Source: Nostoc sp. WHI (GTDB lineage: Bacteria > Cyanobacteriota > Cyanobacteriia > Cyanobacteriales > Nostocaceae). From it: DNA of 59,435 bases. The stretch's first letter is position 1, and the number at the start of each line of letters is the position of its first letter. Positions 43,635 to 53,072 of the stretch are shown here, one piece after another. A program made the translations under genes and the position numbers. The notes under the pieces were generated by a model that saw only the letters and a list, made by a program, of their open reading frames with translations, was not told the origin of the DNA and did no database searches. The stretch is from NCBI RefSeq assembly GCF_015714725.1, contig NZ_WBKM01000151.1, positions 1-59,435 on the forward strand, in the 5' to 3' direction.

Positions 43635-44102
43635 ATGGCAAGCTACCAAGAAACCTTAACCAATAACGAGCTAGTCGCCGAGGCGACAAGCATTAATCAT
43701 CTAGATGTCATTGAAAATGTCATCGATTCTTTAGAACAAGATGACAGTGCGATGGTTAGCCACAGTCCAGATGGTAGTCATCTCTGGAAATTTAAGTACG
43801 GAAGTGTAGAAGTATTTGTCCAACTCAACGGGATAACCGATGAAGACACTATAACGGTTTGGTCTGCGGTGCTAAATTTACCTGCCAAAGATGAACCCAG
43901 GTTGCTGCGATATCTGTTAGAGTTAAACTGCTCTAGCACTTTTGAAGCGCGTTTCGGTATTATTGAAAACCGGGTGGTTGTGATATCGACACGCACCTTA
44001 GCGGAGTTGTCTCCTGGTGAAGTGTCTCGGCTAATTACCATCGTGGCAACGATCGCTGATAATAATGATGAAGCTTTACAGTCTGAATTTGGTGCAACTT
44101 AA
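43635..44102 (+). CDS. YbjN domain protein
   Basis: A 155-residue protein of the YbjN family, with a type III secretion chaperone-like fold. Typical parts: VIENVIDSLEQDD, FVQLNGITDEDTITVWSAVL, LLRYLLELNCSSTFEARFGI, VVVISTRTLAELSPGEVSRL. Probably a protein-binding chaperone-like factor. The gap behind it carries heptameric TTTTGGA repeats (44107-44141). Confidence 0.85.
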   Translation: MASYQETLTNNELVAEATSINHLDVIENVIDSLEQDDSAMVSHSPDGSHLWKFKYGSVEVFVQLNGITDEDTITVWSAVLNLPAKDEPRLLRYLLELNCSSTFEARFGIIENRVVVISTRTLAELSPGEVSRLITIVATIADNNDEALQSEFGAT

Positions 44103-44149
44103 GGAATTTTAGATTTTGGATTTTGGATTTTGGATTTTAGCTGCATCTG

Positions 44150-44878
44150 ATGCCTAGTAAGCAGGTTTGGCGACTAATTCCTTTGCTGGAGGCGGCTGGA
44201 AATGTGCAAATGGCGATTGATAGTTGGTTACTAGAACAGCATCAGTCTGGAAAGCATCCGCCAACTCTCCGCTTTTATATTTGGTCGCCACCTGCCATTT
44301 CTCTCGGTTATCATCAACGCCAATACCCTGAATATTGGCAAAATTTGACATGGCAAAGTGAGAAGTTGGCTCTCGTGCGGCGTCCTACCGGTGGACGGGC
44401 GGTGCTACACCAAGGTGATTTAACTTACGCTGTCGTGACATCTGGCTTTATAGGTAGTCGCCTCCAGGTGTACGAAAAAATTTGTGAGTTTTTGATTCAA
44501 GGGTGGCGATCGCTTGGTGTAGAATTACATTATGGTACAGAAGGACGAGGCTACATCCACAACCCTAACTGTTTTGGCACCGCTACCAGTGCAGATTTAG
44601 TTTTGTCAGATGGCGCCAAACTCATTGGTAGCGCTCAACTCCGACGTGGAGGGGGAATTTTGCAACATGGTTCCATGCGTTTGCAACCGGATGCTGAACT
44701 ATTTGCTCAGGTATTTGGTGGAGAATCTTTTACCAACGTGGAACTGCCTCAAAGTCTGACTGTAGAAAAGATTATTGCAGCTTTAGTTGCCGCAGCTATT
44801 CATTGTTTTGATATGCAGATAGAGTTGCAACCCCTCTCGCCATCCGAGTGGCAGGCAATTTTAGCGCATCAATATTGA
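44150..44878 (+). CDS. lipoate-protein ligase A / octanoyltransferase LipM-like protein
   Basis: A 242-residue BPL/LplA-fold protein. The motifs RRPTGGRAVLHQGDLTYAVV, NPNCFGTATSADLVL, KLIGSAQLRRGGGILQHGS match the LipM/LplA family. C141 (NPNCFG) sits where LipM-type octanoyltransferases have their catalytic cysteine, and K157 is the conserved lysine, so octanoyl transfer to a carrier protein is more likely than ATP-dependent ligation. Confidence 0.85.
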   Translation: MPSKQVWRLIPLLEAAGNVQMAIDSWLLEQHQSGKHPPTLRFYIWSPPAISLGYHQRQYPEYWQNLTWQSEKLALVRRPTGGRAVLHQGDLTYAVVTSGFIGSRLQVYEKICEFLIQGWRSLGVELHYGTEGRGYIHNPNCFGTATSADLVLSDGAKLIGSAQLRRGGGILQHGSMRLQPDAELFAQVFGGESFTNVELPQSLTVEKIIAALVAAAIHCFDMQIELQPLSPSEWQAILAHQY

Positions 44879-44917
44879 ATCTTGAGGGAATGGCACTAAG
44901 AAAAGCCCAAAGGCTTG

Positions 44918-45035
44918 TGTCACCTCGTTCCCAGTCTAAGACTGGGAATGTATTCTGAGAGGCTCTGCCTCTCGTCAAGAAAGAGGAGGCGGAGCCTCCC
45001 AATAGGATTACCAGCCTGGAGGCTGGGAACCAGTC
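44918..45035. repeat. dispersed palindromic repeat
   Basis: Two hairpins of the CCCAGTCTAAGACTGGG and CCAGCCTGGAGGCTGG type flank a GAGGCTCTGCCTC/GAGGCGGAGCCTC pair. Same family as 24207-24490 and 34105-34206. It lies between two convergent genes. Confidence 0.8.
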
Positions 45036-45057
45036 AGGGCAAGGGCTGTATCTTAAC

Positions 45058-45675
45058 TTAGTGCCATTCAATCTTGAGGGCAGAAGTCTCTTTAAGATAC
45101 CCTGCTGTCACACAATCATCAATCAGTTGCAGGACAAAAGGCCAGAGTTCCGGCGCACCTGTTTCTACAGGCGCGACTCGTTTCATCACCTGCTCGCGCC
45201 TAATGCCATGAATACGCCAGCTTCCGCCCTGAGTTTGCTGATTGTGCAGCAAGGGTTGTATGCGGTCTAGGGCTGCGGCAAACTTAGCAGTAGGTGTTTT
45301 TCCTGCTTCAAACTCATCCCAGAGTAAACGCAACTCGCTGCCTTGATCATCTGGCAAAAGTCCGAATAAGCGTAATGCTGCTTGAGCTTCTCGTTCTGCC
45401 TTGCTGTGATTACCCTGCACATCGTAACAGAAGGTATCACCTGCATCAATTTCTACCAAATCGTGAATTAGCAGCATTTTGATGGCTTGAAATATATTAA
45501 CATCCTCTGGGGCATATTCTGCTAATGCGATCGCCATGACTGCCAAATGCCAAGAGTGTTCTGCACTATTTTCCTGGCGTGACCCATCAGTGAGTAGGGT
45601 TTGGCGCATCACCTGTTTCAATCGATCAATTTCGATGATGAACTGAATTTGTTGAGTCAGCCGATTAATTTGCAC
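45058..45675 (-). CDS. HD-domain hydrolase (YfbR/HDDC2-like)
   Basis: A 205-residue metal-dependent phosphohydrolase. Metal ligands in ENSAEHSWHLAVMA, LLIHDLVEIDAGD and AALDRIQPLL (H, HD, D pattern). The closest known group is the YfbR/HDDC2 deoxynucleoside 5'-monophosphatases. ATG 45675. Confidence 0.88.
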   Translation of the reverse strand: MQINRLTQQIQFIIEIDRLKQVMRQTLLTDGSRQENSAEHSWHLAVMAIALAEYAPEDVNIFQAIKMLLIHDLVEIDAGDTFCYDVQGNHSKAEREAQAALRLFGLLPDDQGSELRLLWDEFEAGKTPTAKFAAALDRIQPLLHNQQTQGGSWRIHGIRREQVMKRVAPVETGAPELWPFVLQLIDDCVTAGYLKETSALKIEWH

Positions 45676-45772
45676 CTAAATTTCTGATTGTGGATGGGGT
45701 TGACTGGATGTTTAATTGTAGGTGATTATCTCAATAACTCCAGCGAATCTGCAAGGATTTTTTTTGCATACC

Positions 45773-45909
45773 AATTAAAAAGCGCTTGGGAGTGTTGCCG
45801 TGTTTCCACCCCAAACGCTTTTTATTCTTAACTTGCTCCTCACACACTACTAAAAGATATCACTGCTTCTATCAAAAGGCAAGTATATTGAGTGACACTT
45901 TGAAAACTG
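45773..45909 (-). ncRNA. candidate small RNA, copy 2 of a tandem pair
   Basis: This 137-base segment repeats 45936-46072 almost exactly (163-base period). Its hairpin at 45777-45823 has 5'-AAAAAGCG paired with CGCTTTTT and ends in TTTTTAATT when read on the minus strand. The positions that differ from perfect pairing are G-U wobbles on the minus strand but A-C mismatches on the plus strand, which argues for a minus-strand RNA. No ORF. Confidence 0.5.
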
Positions 45910-45935
45910 TACAAGCAATCCAATTTCTATATGCA

Positions 45936-46072
45936 AATTAAAAAGCGCCTGGGAGTGTTGCCGTGTTTCCACCCCAAACGCTTTTTATTCTTAACTTGCT
46001 CCTCACACACTACTAAAAGATATCACTGCTTCTATCAAAGGGCAAGTATATTGAGTGACACTTTCAAAACTG
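45936..46072 (-). ncRNA. candidate small RNA, copy 1 of a tandem pair
   Basis: First copy behind purH, separated from its stop codon by 21 bases. The terminator-like hairpin is at 45940-45986. Compared with the second copy, a C for T change in the stem turns a U-A pair into a U-G pair on the minus strand, keeping the structure. It could be a stand-alone RNA, or a duplicated purH terminator. Confidence 0.5.
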
Positions 46073-46093
46073 CACACCTTACGACCAATAATT

Positions 46094-47608
46094 TTAGTGT
46101 AAAAAGTGACGTACACCAGTTAATACCATCACCAAACCCAGATCGTTAGCAGCTTTTATGGAATCTTGATCGCGCAGACTCCCACCTGGTTGGACAATGG
46201 CAGTAATTCCCGATGCTGCGGCGGTTCTGACTGAATCATCAAAGGGGAAGAATCCATCGCTGGCTAGAATTGCGCCTTTGGCTTTTTCTCCAGCTTGTTC
46301 TAGGGCAATTTTAACTGAGCCGACGCGGTTCATTTGACCAGCACCTACACCAAGTGTAGCGCGATCGCTTGTGACAACTATGGCATTAGATTTAACGTGC
46401 TTGCAAACTTTCCAAGCGAAAAGCAATTCGGCTAATTCGCTGTCTGTGGGTTGACGTTCGGTAACTACTTGCCATTTACTGCTATCAGCAATGATGTTAT
46501 CGCTAGCTTGGACGAGGAAACCACCTGCGATCGCTTTAACTATCTCTTTAGTACCGCCGCTCAAATCTGGTAAAATTAGAATTCGCACGTTGGATTTCTT
46601 GGCCAGAATTTCTTGAGCTTCTGTTTCACAAGCTGGTGCAACTACACATTCTAAAAATGTTTTGGTTAACTCCCTGGCTGTAGCCGCATCTATCGGACGG
46701 TTGAGGGCGACAATACCACCAAAGGCAGAAACAGCATCGGCGTTAAAAGCTTTTTGATAGGCTTCGGAAATAGTGCTTCCCAGTGCTGTCCCACAGGGGT
46801 TTGTGTGTTTGATAATCGTTGCGGCTGGGGTATCAGTGAATTCAGCAATAATTCGGCGTGCGGCTTCTAAATCAACTAAGTTATTGTAACTAAGTTCTTT
46901 GCCTTGCAGTTTTGTCGCGGCTGTCCATCCCGTTGTCCCAGTTTGATACCATGTGGCGGGTTGATGAGGATTTTCGCCATAACGCAGAGATTGCAATTGT
47001 GTGCCGCTCAGGGTGTACTGTTGTGCTTCTGTGAGGTAAGATGCGATCGCTTGATCATAGCTAGCAGTGTGCGAAAATCCTTTTAAAGCTGCCTTTTGGC
47101 GAAATTCTAGGGATGCTTGGCCGTTATTTTGCCGCAATTCCTGCAAATACTCGTCATACTGGGCTGGATCACATAATACTGTGAGATGGGCAAAGTTTTT
47201 TGATGATGCCCGCAGCATTGCCGGCCCACCAATATCAATTTGTTCAACAGCTTCAGATAATGTTACCCCTGGTTTAGCAATAGTTTCCTCAAAAGGATAA
47301 AGATTTACTACTACTAAATCAATGGGTCGAATTTGGTTATTTTCTAAATCTGTAATATCTTGGGGAACGTTCCGCCGTGCTAAAATTCCTCCATGAATCC
47401 GGGGATGTAGTGTCTTAACTCGACCACCTAAAATTTCTGGAGAACCTGTGTAATCTGCAACTTTGGTAACTGGTAGTCCGGCATCTTTGAGGGCTTGGGC
47501 TGTTCCGCCACTGCTGATTAAATCAAAGTCAAATTTTTCGACTAAGGTACGGGCTAGGTCGATTAAACCGGTTTTGTTAGATACACTCAGCAGTGCTAGA
47601 CGTGCCAT
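46094..47608 (-). CDS. purH: bifunctional AICAR transformylase / IMP cyclohydrolase
   Basis: The 504-residue enzyme for the last two steps of IMP synthesis. The N-terminal MGS-like cyclohydrolase domain (LALLSVSNKTGLIDLARTLV, SGGTAQALKDAGLPVTKVAD) and the C-terminal transformylase domain (LRYGENPHQPATWY, TIIKHTNPCGTALG, KHVKSNAIVV, AGQMNRVGSVKIAL, ASDGFFPFDDSVRTAA) are complete. ATG 47608. Confidence 0.97.
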   Translation of the reverse strand: MARLALLSVSNKTGLIDLARTLVEKFDFDLISSGGTAQALKDAGLPVTKVADYTGSPEILGGRVKTLHPRIHGGILARRNVPQDITDLENNQIRPIDLVVVNLYPFEETIAKPGVTLSEAVEQIDIGGPAMLRASSKNFAHLTVLCDPAQYDEYLQELRQNNGQASLEFRQKAALKGFSHTASYDQAIASYLTEAQQYTLSGTQLQSLRYGENPHQPATWYQTGTTGWTAATKLQGKELSYNNLVDLEAARRIIAEFTDTPAATIIKHTNPCGTALGSTISEAYQKAFNADAVSAFGGIVALNRPIDAATARELTKTFLECVVAPACETEAQEILAKKSNVRILILPDLSGGTKEIVKAIAGGFLVQASDNIIADSSKWQVVTERQPTDSELAELLFAWKVCKHVKSNAIVVTSDRATLGVGAGQMNRVGSVKIALEQAGEKAKGAILASDGFFPFDDSVRTAAASGITAIVQPGGSLRDQDSIKAANDLGLVMVLTGVRHFLH

Positions 47609-47686
47609 TGATTAGTTCCTTAAAGAGGATGAATGTGTCACGCAGAGGCGCAGAGGCGCAGAGAGAAATCCATGAAATTGCGGCTT

Positions 47687-50569
47687 TTAGAACTCTCCGG
47701 CTAAGGCTGCAACACAGCGATCGCAAATTAGGGGATGTTCTGTTGATTCTCCCACATGGATGGAGTAGTTCCAGCAGCGATCGCATTTTTGCCCGTCTGC
47801 TTTCACTACACCAATTTCCCAGTTTTCTGTCTGCGCTGTATATTCTAATCCTTGCAATCCCTCAGCAGAATCTAATAATTCCACTTGGGAAGTCAGCAAT
47901 AAATACCGCAGTTCGTCAATACCGTTACCTTTTACTGGGTTAAAGGCTTTGATAGCATCGCCTAACTGTTTGTGAGGTATGTAAATTAAAGCTTTGGCTT
48001 CTAGGGAAGAACCAATTAGTTTTTCTACCCTAGCTTGTTCTAAGACTTTATTAACATCGGTGCTAAGTTGTCGCAGTGCTTCCCAAAATTCGGCTAAATC
48101 TGGATTCCGCCATTTTTCCTCGACGTGCACCCAACCGGCTTCAAATACCGATTTATAAGGTGTTTTGTAGGGGAGATATTGCCAGATATCTTCGGCGGTG
48201 TGGCATAATACTGGTGCGATCGCTCTTGCTAAATTATCTAACGCTATCTTCAGCACCGTTTGACAACTGCGACGGCGGAAAGCATCGGTGGCACTGATGT
48301 ACAGCCTATCTTTGGCAACATCTAAGTAAAAGTTGGATAAATCCACCACGCAAAAATTCTGCACTGTTTGGAAAAAGCGGAAGAATTGAAAACTTTCAAA
48401 AGCTTCGGTAACTTCCTTAAACACTTCGCCGATGCGGTGCAACATATAACGGTCAAGTTCGGGCAATTCCTCAAAAGGTACTGCGTCTTTTTCAGGGTCA
48501 AAATCATCCAAGCTACCCAACAAAAACCGCGCCGTATTGCGAATTTTGCCTCTGACATCATTCAACTGCTTGATGATGTTTTTACCAATGCGGACATCGC
48601 TGGAGTAGTCTACCGATGATACCCACAATCTCAAGACGTCTGCACCGTAAGCCGGTTCTGCTTTTTGATTTTTCCCGCCTTCAATGAAGATATTTGGATC
48701 AACCACATTTCCTTCTGACTTACTCATTTTACGCCCTTGTTCATCTAAAACAAAGCCGTGAGTCAAGACAGTTTTGTAAGGTGCAATGTCATTCACCGCT
48801 ACACTGGTAAGCAAACTTGACTGAAACCAACCGCGATGTTGGTCTGAACCTTCCAAGTACAAATCAGCCGGGTAGTGTAACTCTGGACGCTGGTTGGTTA
48901 CAGCTGCCCAAGATGAGCCAGAATCAAACCATACATCCATCGTGTCTGTACCTCTGCGGTAAGACTTACCATTTTGGCGATAAGATTCTGGTAATAATTC
49001 CTCAACTGATAATTCCCACCAAGCATCAGAACCTTTTTCAGCGATAATTCCTTGAATATGGTTGATAGTTTCCTCATTCAGCAGCACTTCCCCAGTTTCT
49101 TCGTCGTAGAAAACGGGAATGGGTACACCCCAAGCACGCTGACGGGAGATACACCAATCAGAACGTTCCGCCACCATCGGCGTGATCCGATTTTCACCTT
49201 GGGCTGGAATCCATTCTACCGTAGCGATCGCCTTTAGCGCTTCTTCCCTAAATCCCTCCACAGAAGCAAACCATTGTTCAGTCGCCCGAAAAATCGTCGG
49301 CTTCTTCGTCCGCCAATCATAAGGATATTTGTGCGGGTATGCTTCTTCCTTCAACAAAGAACCAGTCGCAGTCAATGCATCAATCACCGCCTGATTCCCA
49401 TCACCCAGCACATTCAACCCCGCAAACTCACCCGCTTCTTCGGTAAAATTGCCATTGTCATCCACCGGCGCAAGAATAGGCAAACCATAACGCAGACCAA
49501 CAATATAATCTTCTTGACCATGACCCGGTGCAGTATGTACCAACCCAGTACCCGACTCAGTAGTAATATAATCACCACCCACAACAATCGGACTTTCGCG
49601 GTCAAATAACGGATGACGGTAAGTAGTATGTTCTAAATCATTCCCCTTAAACGTGGCTTTTACAGTCAACTCAACCTCCAAAGTCGTAGATAACCTCTCC
49701 ACCAACTCAGCCGCCACAATCAAGTATTTGAAATTACTTTGCGTCTTTGCGCCTTTGCGCGAAACTTCCACCACCGCGTAGTCCAAATCACCATTCACCG
49801 CTACCGCCAAATTCCCCGGAATCGTCCAAGGCGTAGTCGTCCAAATAGCCACACCCAAATCCGCCAAATATTCCCCCAACAGTGATTTTACACCCTCCCC
49901 CAAACCTGTAACACTAAAAGCCGCATAGATACTTCGAGAAACGTGACCTTCAGGATATTCCAACTCAGCTTCAGCCAAAGCAGTCTTAGAACTCGGACTC
50001 CAGTGAACCGGCTTCAAACCGCGATAGATGTATCCCTTTAAAAACATTTGACCAAACACGCCAATTTGAGCCGCTTCATATTCCGGCTGCATAGTCAGAT
50101 AAGGGTGTTCAAAATCACCCCATATCCCGAAGCGCTTACAGCTTTTGCTTTGGTCAGCCACCGCTTCTAGTGCAAATTGTTTAGCTTTTTGCCGCAGTTG
50201 TAAAGGGGTTAAGGTTTGCCGTTCTGCTGGCTTCATATTCTGTAAAACTTTCAACTCAATTGGCAAACCGTGACAATCCCAACCAGGGACGTAGCGAATC
50301 TTACGCCCTCGTAGCAGTTGATAGCGATTAATAATATCTTTAAGAATTTTACCTAAGGCATGACCACTATGGAAAGAGCCATTAGCGTAGGGAGGCCCAT
50401 CGTGTAGTATAAATAATTCGCCGGGGTTATTTTCCGAGAGGCGATCGTAAATTTTATTTTCTTCCCAAAATTTTTGGATTTCAGGCTCCCGCTTGATGGC
50501 GTTTGCCCGCATATCAAAGTTAGTCTTGGGTAGGTTGACAGTATCTTTGTAACTTCCTGATTCGGTCAC
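47687..50569 (-). CDS. ileS: isoleucyl-tRNA synthetase
   Basis: A 960-residue class I synthetase. HIGH-type motif in DGPPYANGSFHSGHALGK, editing domain GTGLVHTAPGHGQEDY, WDCHGLPIELK, KMSKS-type loop GRKMSKSEGNVVDP and a C-terminal zinc finger KCDRCWNYS...CDRCVAAL. GTG 50569 is chosen because VTESGSYKDTVNLPKTNFDM is the usual N-terminus; the frame is open to 50743 without family-like sequence. Confidence 0.96.
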   Translation of the reverse strand: MTESGSYKDTVNLPKTNFDMRANAIKREPEIQKFWEENKIYDRLSENNPGELFILHDGPPYANGSFHSGHALGKILKDIINRYQLLRGRKIRYVPGWDCHGLPIELKVLQNMKPAERQTLTPLQLRQKAKQFALEAVADQSKSCKRFGIWGDFEHPYLTMQPEYEAAQIGVFGQMFLKGYIYRGLKPVHWSPSSKTALAEAELEYPEGHVSRSIYAAFSVTGLGEGVKSLLGEYLADLGVAIWTTTPWTIPGNLAVAVNGDLDYAVVEVSRKGAKTQSNFKYLIVAAELVERLSTTLEVELTVKATFKGNDLEHTTYRHPLFDRESPIVVGGDYITTESGTGLVHTAPGHGQEDYIVGLRYGLPILAPVDDNGNFTEEAGEFAGLNVLGDGNQAVIDALTATGSLLKEEAYPHKYPYDWRTKKPTIFRATEQWFASVEGFREEALKAIATVEWIPAQGENRITPMVAERSDWCISRQRAWGVPIPVFYDEETGEVLLNEETINHIQGIIAEKGSDAWWELSVEELLPESYRQNGKSYRRGTDTMDVWFDSGSSWAAVTNQRPELHYPADLYLEGSDQHRGWFQSSLLTSVAVNDIAPYKTVLTHGFVLDEQGRKMSKSEGNVVDPNIFIEGGKNQKAEPAYGADVLRLWVSSVDYSSDVRIGKNIIKQLNDVRGKIRNTARFLLGSLDDFDPEKDAVPFEELPELDRYMLHRIGEVFKEVTEAFESFQFFRFFQTVQNFCVVDLSNFYLDVAKDRLYISATDAFRRRSCQTVLKIALDNLARAIAPVLCHTAEDIWQYLPYKTPYKSVFEAGWVHVEEKWRNPDLAEFWEALRQLSTDVNKVLEQARVEKLIGSSLEAKALIYIPHKQLGDAIKAFNPVKGNGIDELRYLLLTSQVELLDSAEGLQGLEYTAQTENWEIGVVKADGQKCDRCWNYSIHVGESTEHPLICDRCVAALAGEF

Positions 50570-50677
50570 AGTCTCATGCCTAAAATTAGGTGTGCAGGTT
50601 TGATCAATTATAGAAGATGGCATGAAGCCATGATCCGGGTCGCCGCCAAGCGGGTGCAAAGGAATATAAGTACTTCT

Positions 50678-50797
50678 TTGAATACAACTACTTACAGTCA
50701 ACTTCTGGTAGAGTTTCAACCTAAAGTTATCACTACAGAACAAGAATGCGATCGCGCTTTAGAAACTGTTGATAAATTAAGCTCTAGATATACATAG
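50678..50797 (+). pseudogene. HigA-type antitoxin N-terminal fragment
   Basis: The frame reads LNTTTYSQLLVEFQPKVITT then EQECDRALETVDKLSSRYT and stops. This resembles the N-terminus of HigA/COG5499 antitoxins, which continue with a helix-turn-helix that is absent here. It lies antisense between ileS and the oxidoreductase, overlapping the end of the latter by 14 bases. A relic. Confidence 0.55.
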
Positions 50798-53072
50798 CAA
50801 AGTAATCATTGTAAATTTCTGTATTAGTCATGACTGTGAGTTCTATTTGTTTCTGTTCTTCATCTGTTGCCGAACTTGTAGCCGGGTCTAAGCTTTCTTG
50901 GGGGATAAAATCACCACAGTATTGATTTGCAGGTACTGTTGCATTCATCTTCTGGGGATAACTCAATTTGAGATTATTCATGATTGTAATAAATTGATCA
51001 CGACTGCGATCGCTAAATCTGGGATTAAGCCGCTTTTCTTCGCCAATGGTAGAAACTGTGCGCCCTTTATAGTCATGGGCAGGATATACCAAAGTATCAT
51101 CTGGCAAGGTGAATAAGCGTTGTGTCACCACATCGTATAAAGTTCCAGGATCACCTCCCTGAAAATCTGTGCGTCCACAACCACGAATAAATAAGGCATC
51201 ACCAGTTAACAGATGGGTTTTGTTCACCAAATATGCTATGTGACTGGCGGTGTGACCTGGTGTGAAAATCGTTTCAATGATTACCGATCCCACCTCTAGG
51301 ATTTCGCCACCCACAAGGGAGCGATCGGCTTTTGTCACAGCAGTATTCTGGGGAACGATCACTTGAGCGCCTGTTTGTTGCCTGAGTTTGCCTGCCCCTG
51401 TGATGTGATCGGCATGAAGGTGAGTTTCTAAACAGTAGCGTAGCTTTAATCCCAGTTCAGCTAATGATTGCAAATCGCGGTCAACTTGCTCTAATACAGG
51501 ATCAACTAGAATCGCATCTCCTGTCTGCTGATCGGCAATTAAATAAGTGTAACTACTAGTTTCAGGGTCAAAAAATTGCCGAAATAGGAAAGTTGACGCG
51601 GGTATCTCTGCACTGGGATCGCTTAACAGAGGCATCGCCGGAATACTCCGCACACGCACTGGTAGCGATCGCAATAACACCTCAGATAATTCCTGCGCCT
51701 GTTTCCGTAATTCTGGTACAGCGATAGTTTCCCACAAGTCGCCCTTGCGCGGAGTTCCCAAGGTATAAAACAGCGTCGAGATGTTACCGTCTGCTGCATA
51801 TAAGGCACCGTGGGGATCTGTATCTAGTCCTAAACCGATGGCATTGGGGCGAATTAAACGCTGCGATCGCAAATCAGTAATCAAAGGATGAGGCGATCGG
51901 CGATAGTCTGCTGCTACGCCTGTACAATTCACCACCCGCCGGACGTGCAAGATATGATTAGTTTGGGTTTTGCGTCGGTGTATGGTCACTGCTACACCGT
52001 CCGGCAAAGCTTGATATTCCCGAATCCGCCCTGCGGCAATGGTGAGTTGACCAGAATCTAGCATTTGGGTTACAACATCCGCTACTTGTGGGGCAATACG
52101 GTGACGATGCACGTCCCAATAGGGTGTCAGATGACGCAAAAAACGTTGCTGTTCCTCAGTCGGTAGTTGTTGCCAGATTTTCTGAGTCATCGGACGCAGA
52201 GAATCAATTACTGCTCGCCAGTCGTAGCCTTTGGCAGCAGCAATTTCCACCTCAGTACGCAGCCGACGTAAGTAGCCGCGCACACTTTTTGGCGAATTTT
52301 CTGGAGTCAGAAAGCAGGGATAAGGTTGAGCCGCTTGATGTTTTAGGGGAAATAATCCTCGTCGGGACACAGCATAAATTTTACCGCGATGTTGGCGATC
52401 GCTCAAAGATAAAACCATATCCACCATCGTCAGTCCCGTACCAATTAGCAACACAGGTGCATCAGCATCAAGGTCTGCTAGGGCATCGGCTGACCAAGCA
52501 TTTCGTAGATAACTTTCATCATTACTGTTTGCGTTTTGTATAGCGGGGGGTGCAGAGGGTGAGTTCCCCAATGCCAACACAACTCTGTCTGCGGCAAAAC
52601 AGCGACCACTACGCAGAGAAATCATTGCGCCTTTTTCTTCAGGCTGTACTCCTACCACTTCATCGGTCAAGCGTTCTAGTCGCACATCACTAGGTGCTGT
52701 GGCTTCTGCTTCTGCCAAAACCGATTGAATGTATAAACCATAGACCTTACGAGGTATGAAGGTACTGGCATTGACTTCTTGGGGCAAAAATGCTATCAAC
52801 TCATCGCGGTTGTGCTGAAGCCAACGTAACAAATGCCCTGGGTCGTGGGCAAATGCACTCATGTTGCCTGCCGATACATTCAGCAAATGACAATTGGTAT
52901 CTGTGCTGTAGGCAATTCCCTTGCCAATTTGATCACTGCGCTCAATCAGCTTAATGGTGAGGGGTTGGCTGGCAGTTTTCAATAAATGGGTAGCGACTAG
53001 AGAACCACTAAAACCTCCGCCAACAATAGCGATCGTGGTTGGAGTATGGGCAGTTAAAAAACTAGGGTTCAT
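50784..53072 (-). CDS. FAD/NAD(P)-binding oxidoreductase fused to persulfide dioxygenase-like MBL domain
   Basis: A 762-residue fusion. Residues 10-475 form an FAD-NAD(P)-binding domain (AIVGGGFSGSLVATHLL, GKGIAYSTDTNCHLLNVSAG, VLLIGTGLTMVDMVLSLS). Residues 495-715 are a metallo-beta-lactamase domain of the ETHE1/persulfide dioxygenase group: ETHLHADH (H551, H553, D555, H556), H607, D625 (LLTGDALFIRGCGRTDFQ) and H666 (YPAHDYKG). ETHE1 proteins oxidise glutathione persulfide to sulfite using one iron. The fusion suggests a sulfur-handling oxidoreductase, possibly one that supplies or re-reduces the persulfide; that link is inference. Confidence 0.88.
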   Translation of the reverse strand: MNPSFLTAHTPTTIAIVGGGFSGSLVATHLLKTASQPLTIKLIERSDQIGKGIAYSTDTNCHLLNVSAGNMSAFAHDPGHLLRWLQHNRDELIAFLPQEVNASTFIPRKVYGLYIQSVLAEAEATAPSDVRLERLTDEVVGVQPEEKGAMISLRSGRCFAADRVVLALGNSPSAPPAIQNANSNDESYLRNAWSADALADLDADAPVLLIGTGLTMVDMVLSLSDRQHRGKIYAVSRRGLFPLKHQAAQPYPCFLTPENSPKSVRGYLRRLRTEVEIAAAKGYDWRAVIDSLRPMTQKIWQQLPTEEQQRFLRHLTPYWDVHRHRIAPQVADVVTQMLDSGQLTIAAGRIREYQALPDGVAVTIHRRKTQTNHILHVRRVVNCTGVAADYRRSPHPLITDLRSQRLIRPNAIGLGLDTDPHGALYAADGNISTLFYTLGTPRKGDLWETIAVPELRKQAQELSEVLLRSLPVRVRSIPAMPLLSDPSAEIPASTFLFRQFFDPETSSYTYLIADQQTGDAILVDPVLEQVDRDLQSLAELGLKLRYCLETHLHADHITGAGKLRQQTGAQVIVPQNTAVTKADRSLVGGEILEVGSVIIETIFTPGHTASHIAYLVNKTHLLTGDALFIRGCGRTDFQGGDPGTLYDVVTQRLFTLPDDTLVYPAHDYKGRTVSTIGEEKRLNPRFSDRSRDQFITIMNNLKLSYPQKMNATVPANQYCGDFIPQESLDPATSSATDEEQKQIELTVMTNTEIYNDYFAMYI

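Noticed and set aside
45825..46008. Yfr1-like motif CTCCTCACAC on the plus strand of the tandem repeats
   Set aside because: Yfr1 needs this motif between two stem-loops with a terminator right behind it. Here no 3' terminator follows on the plus strand and the stem variation favours the minus strand.
48322..49609. Several ORFs of 60-110 codons on both strands within ileS
   Set aside because: Shadows of the ileS frame with no independent support.
52088..52543. 151-codon ORF on the plus strand
   Set aside because: It lies entirely antisense to the strongly supported oxidoreductase domain and its product has no recognisable pattern.
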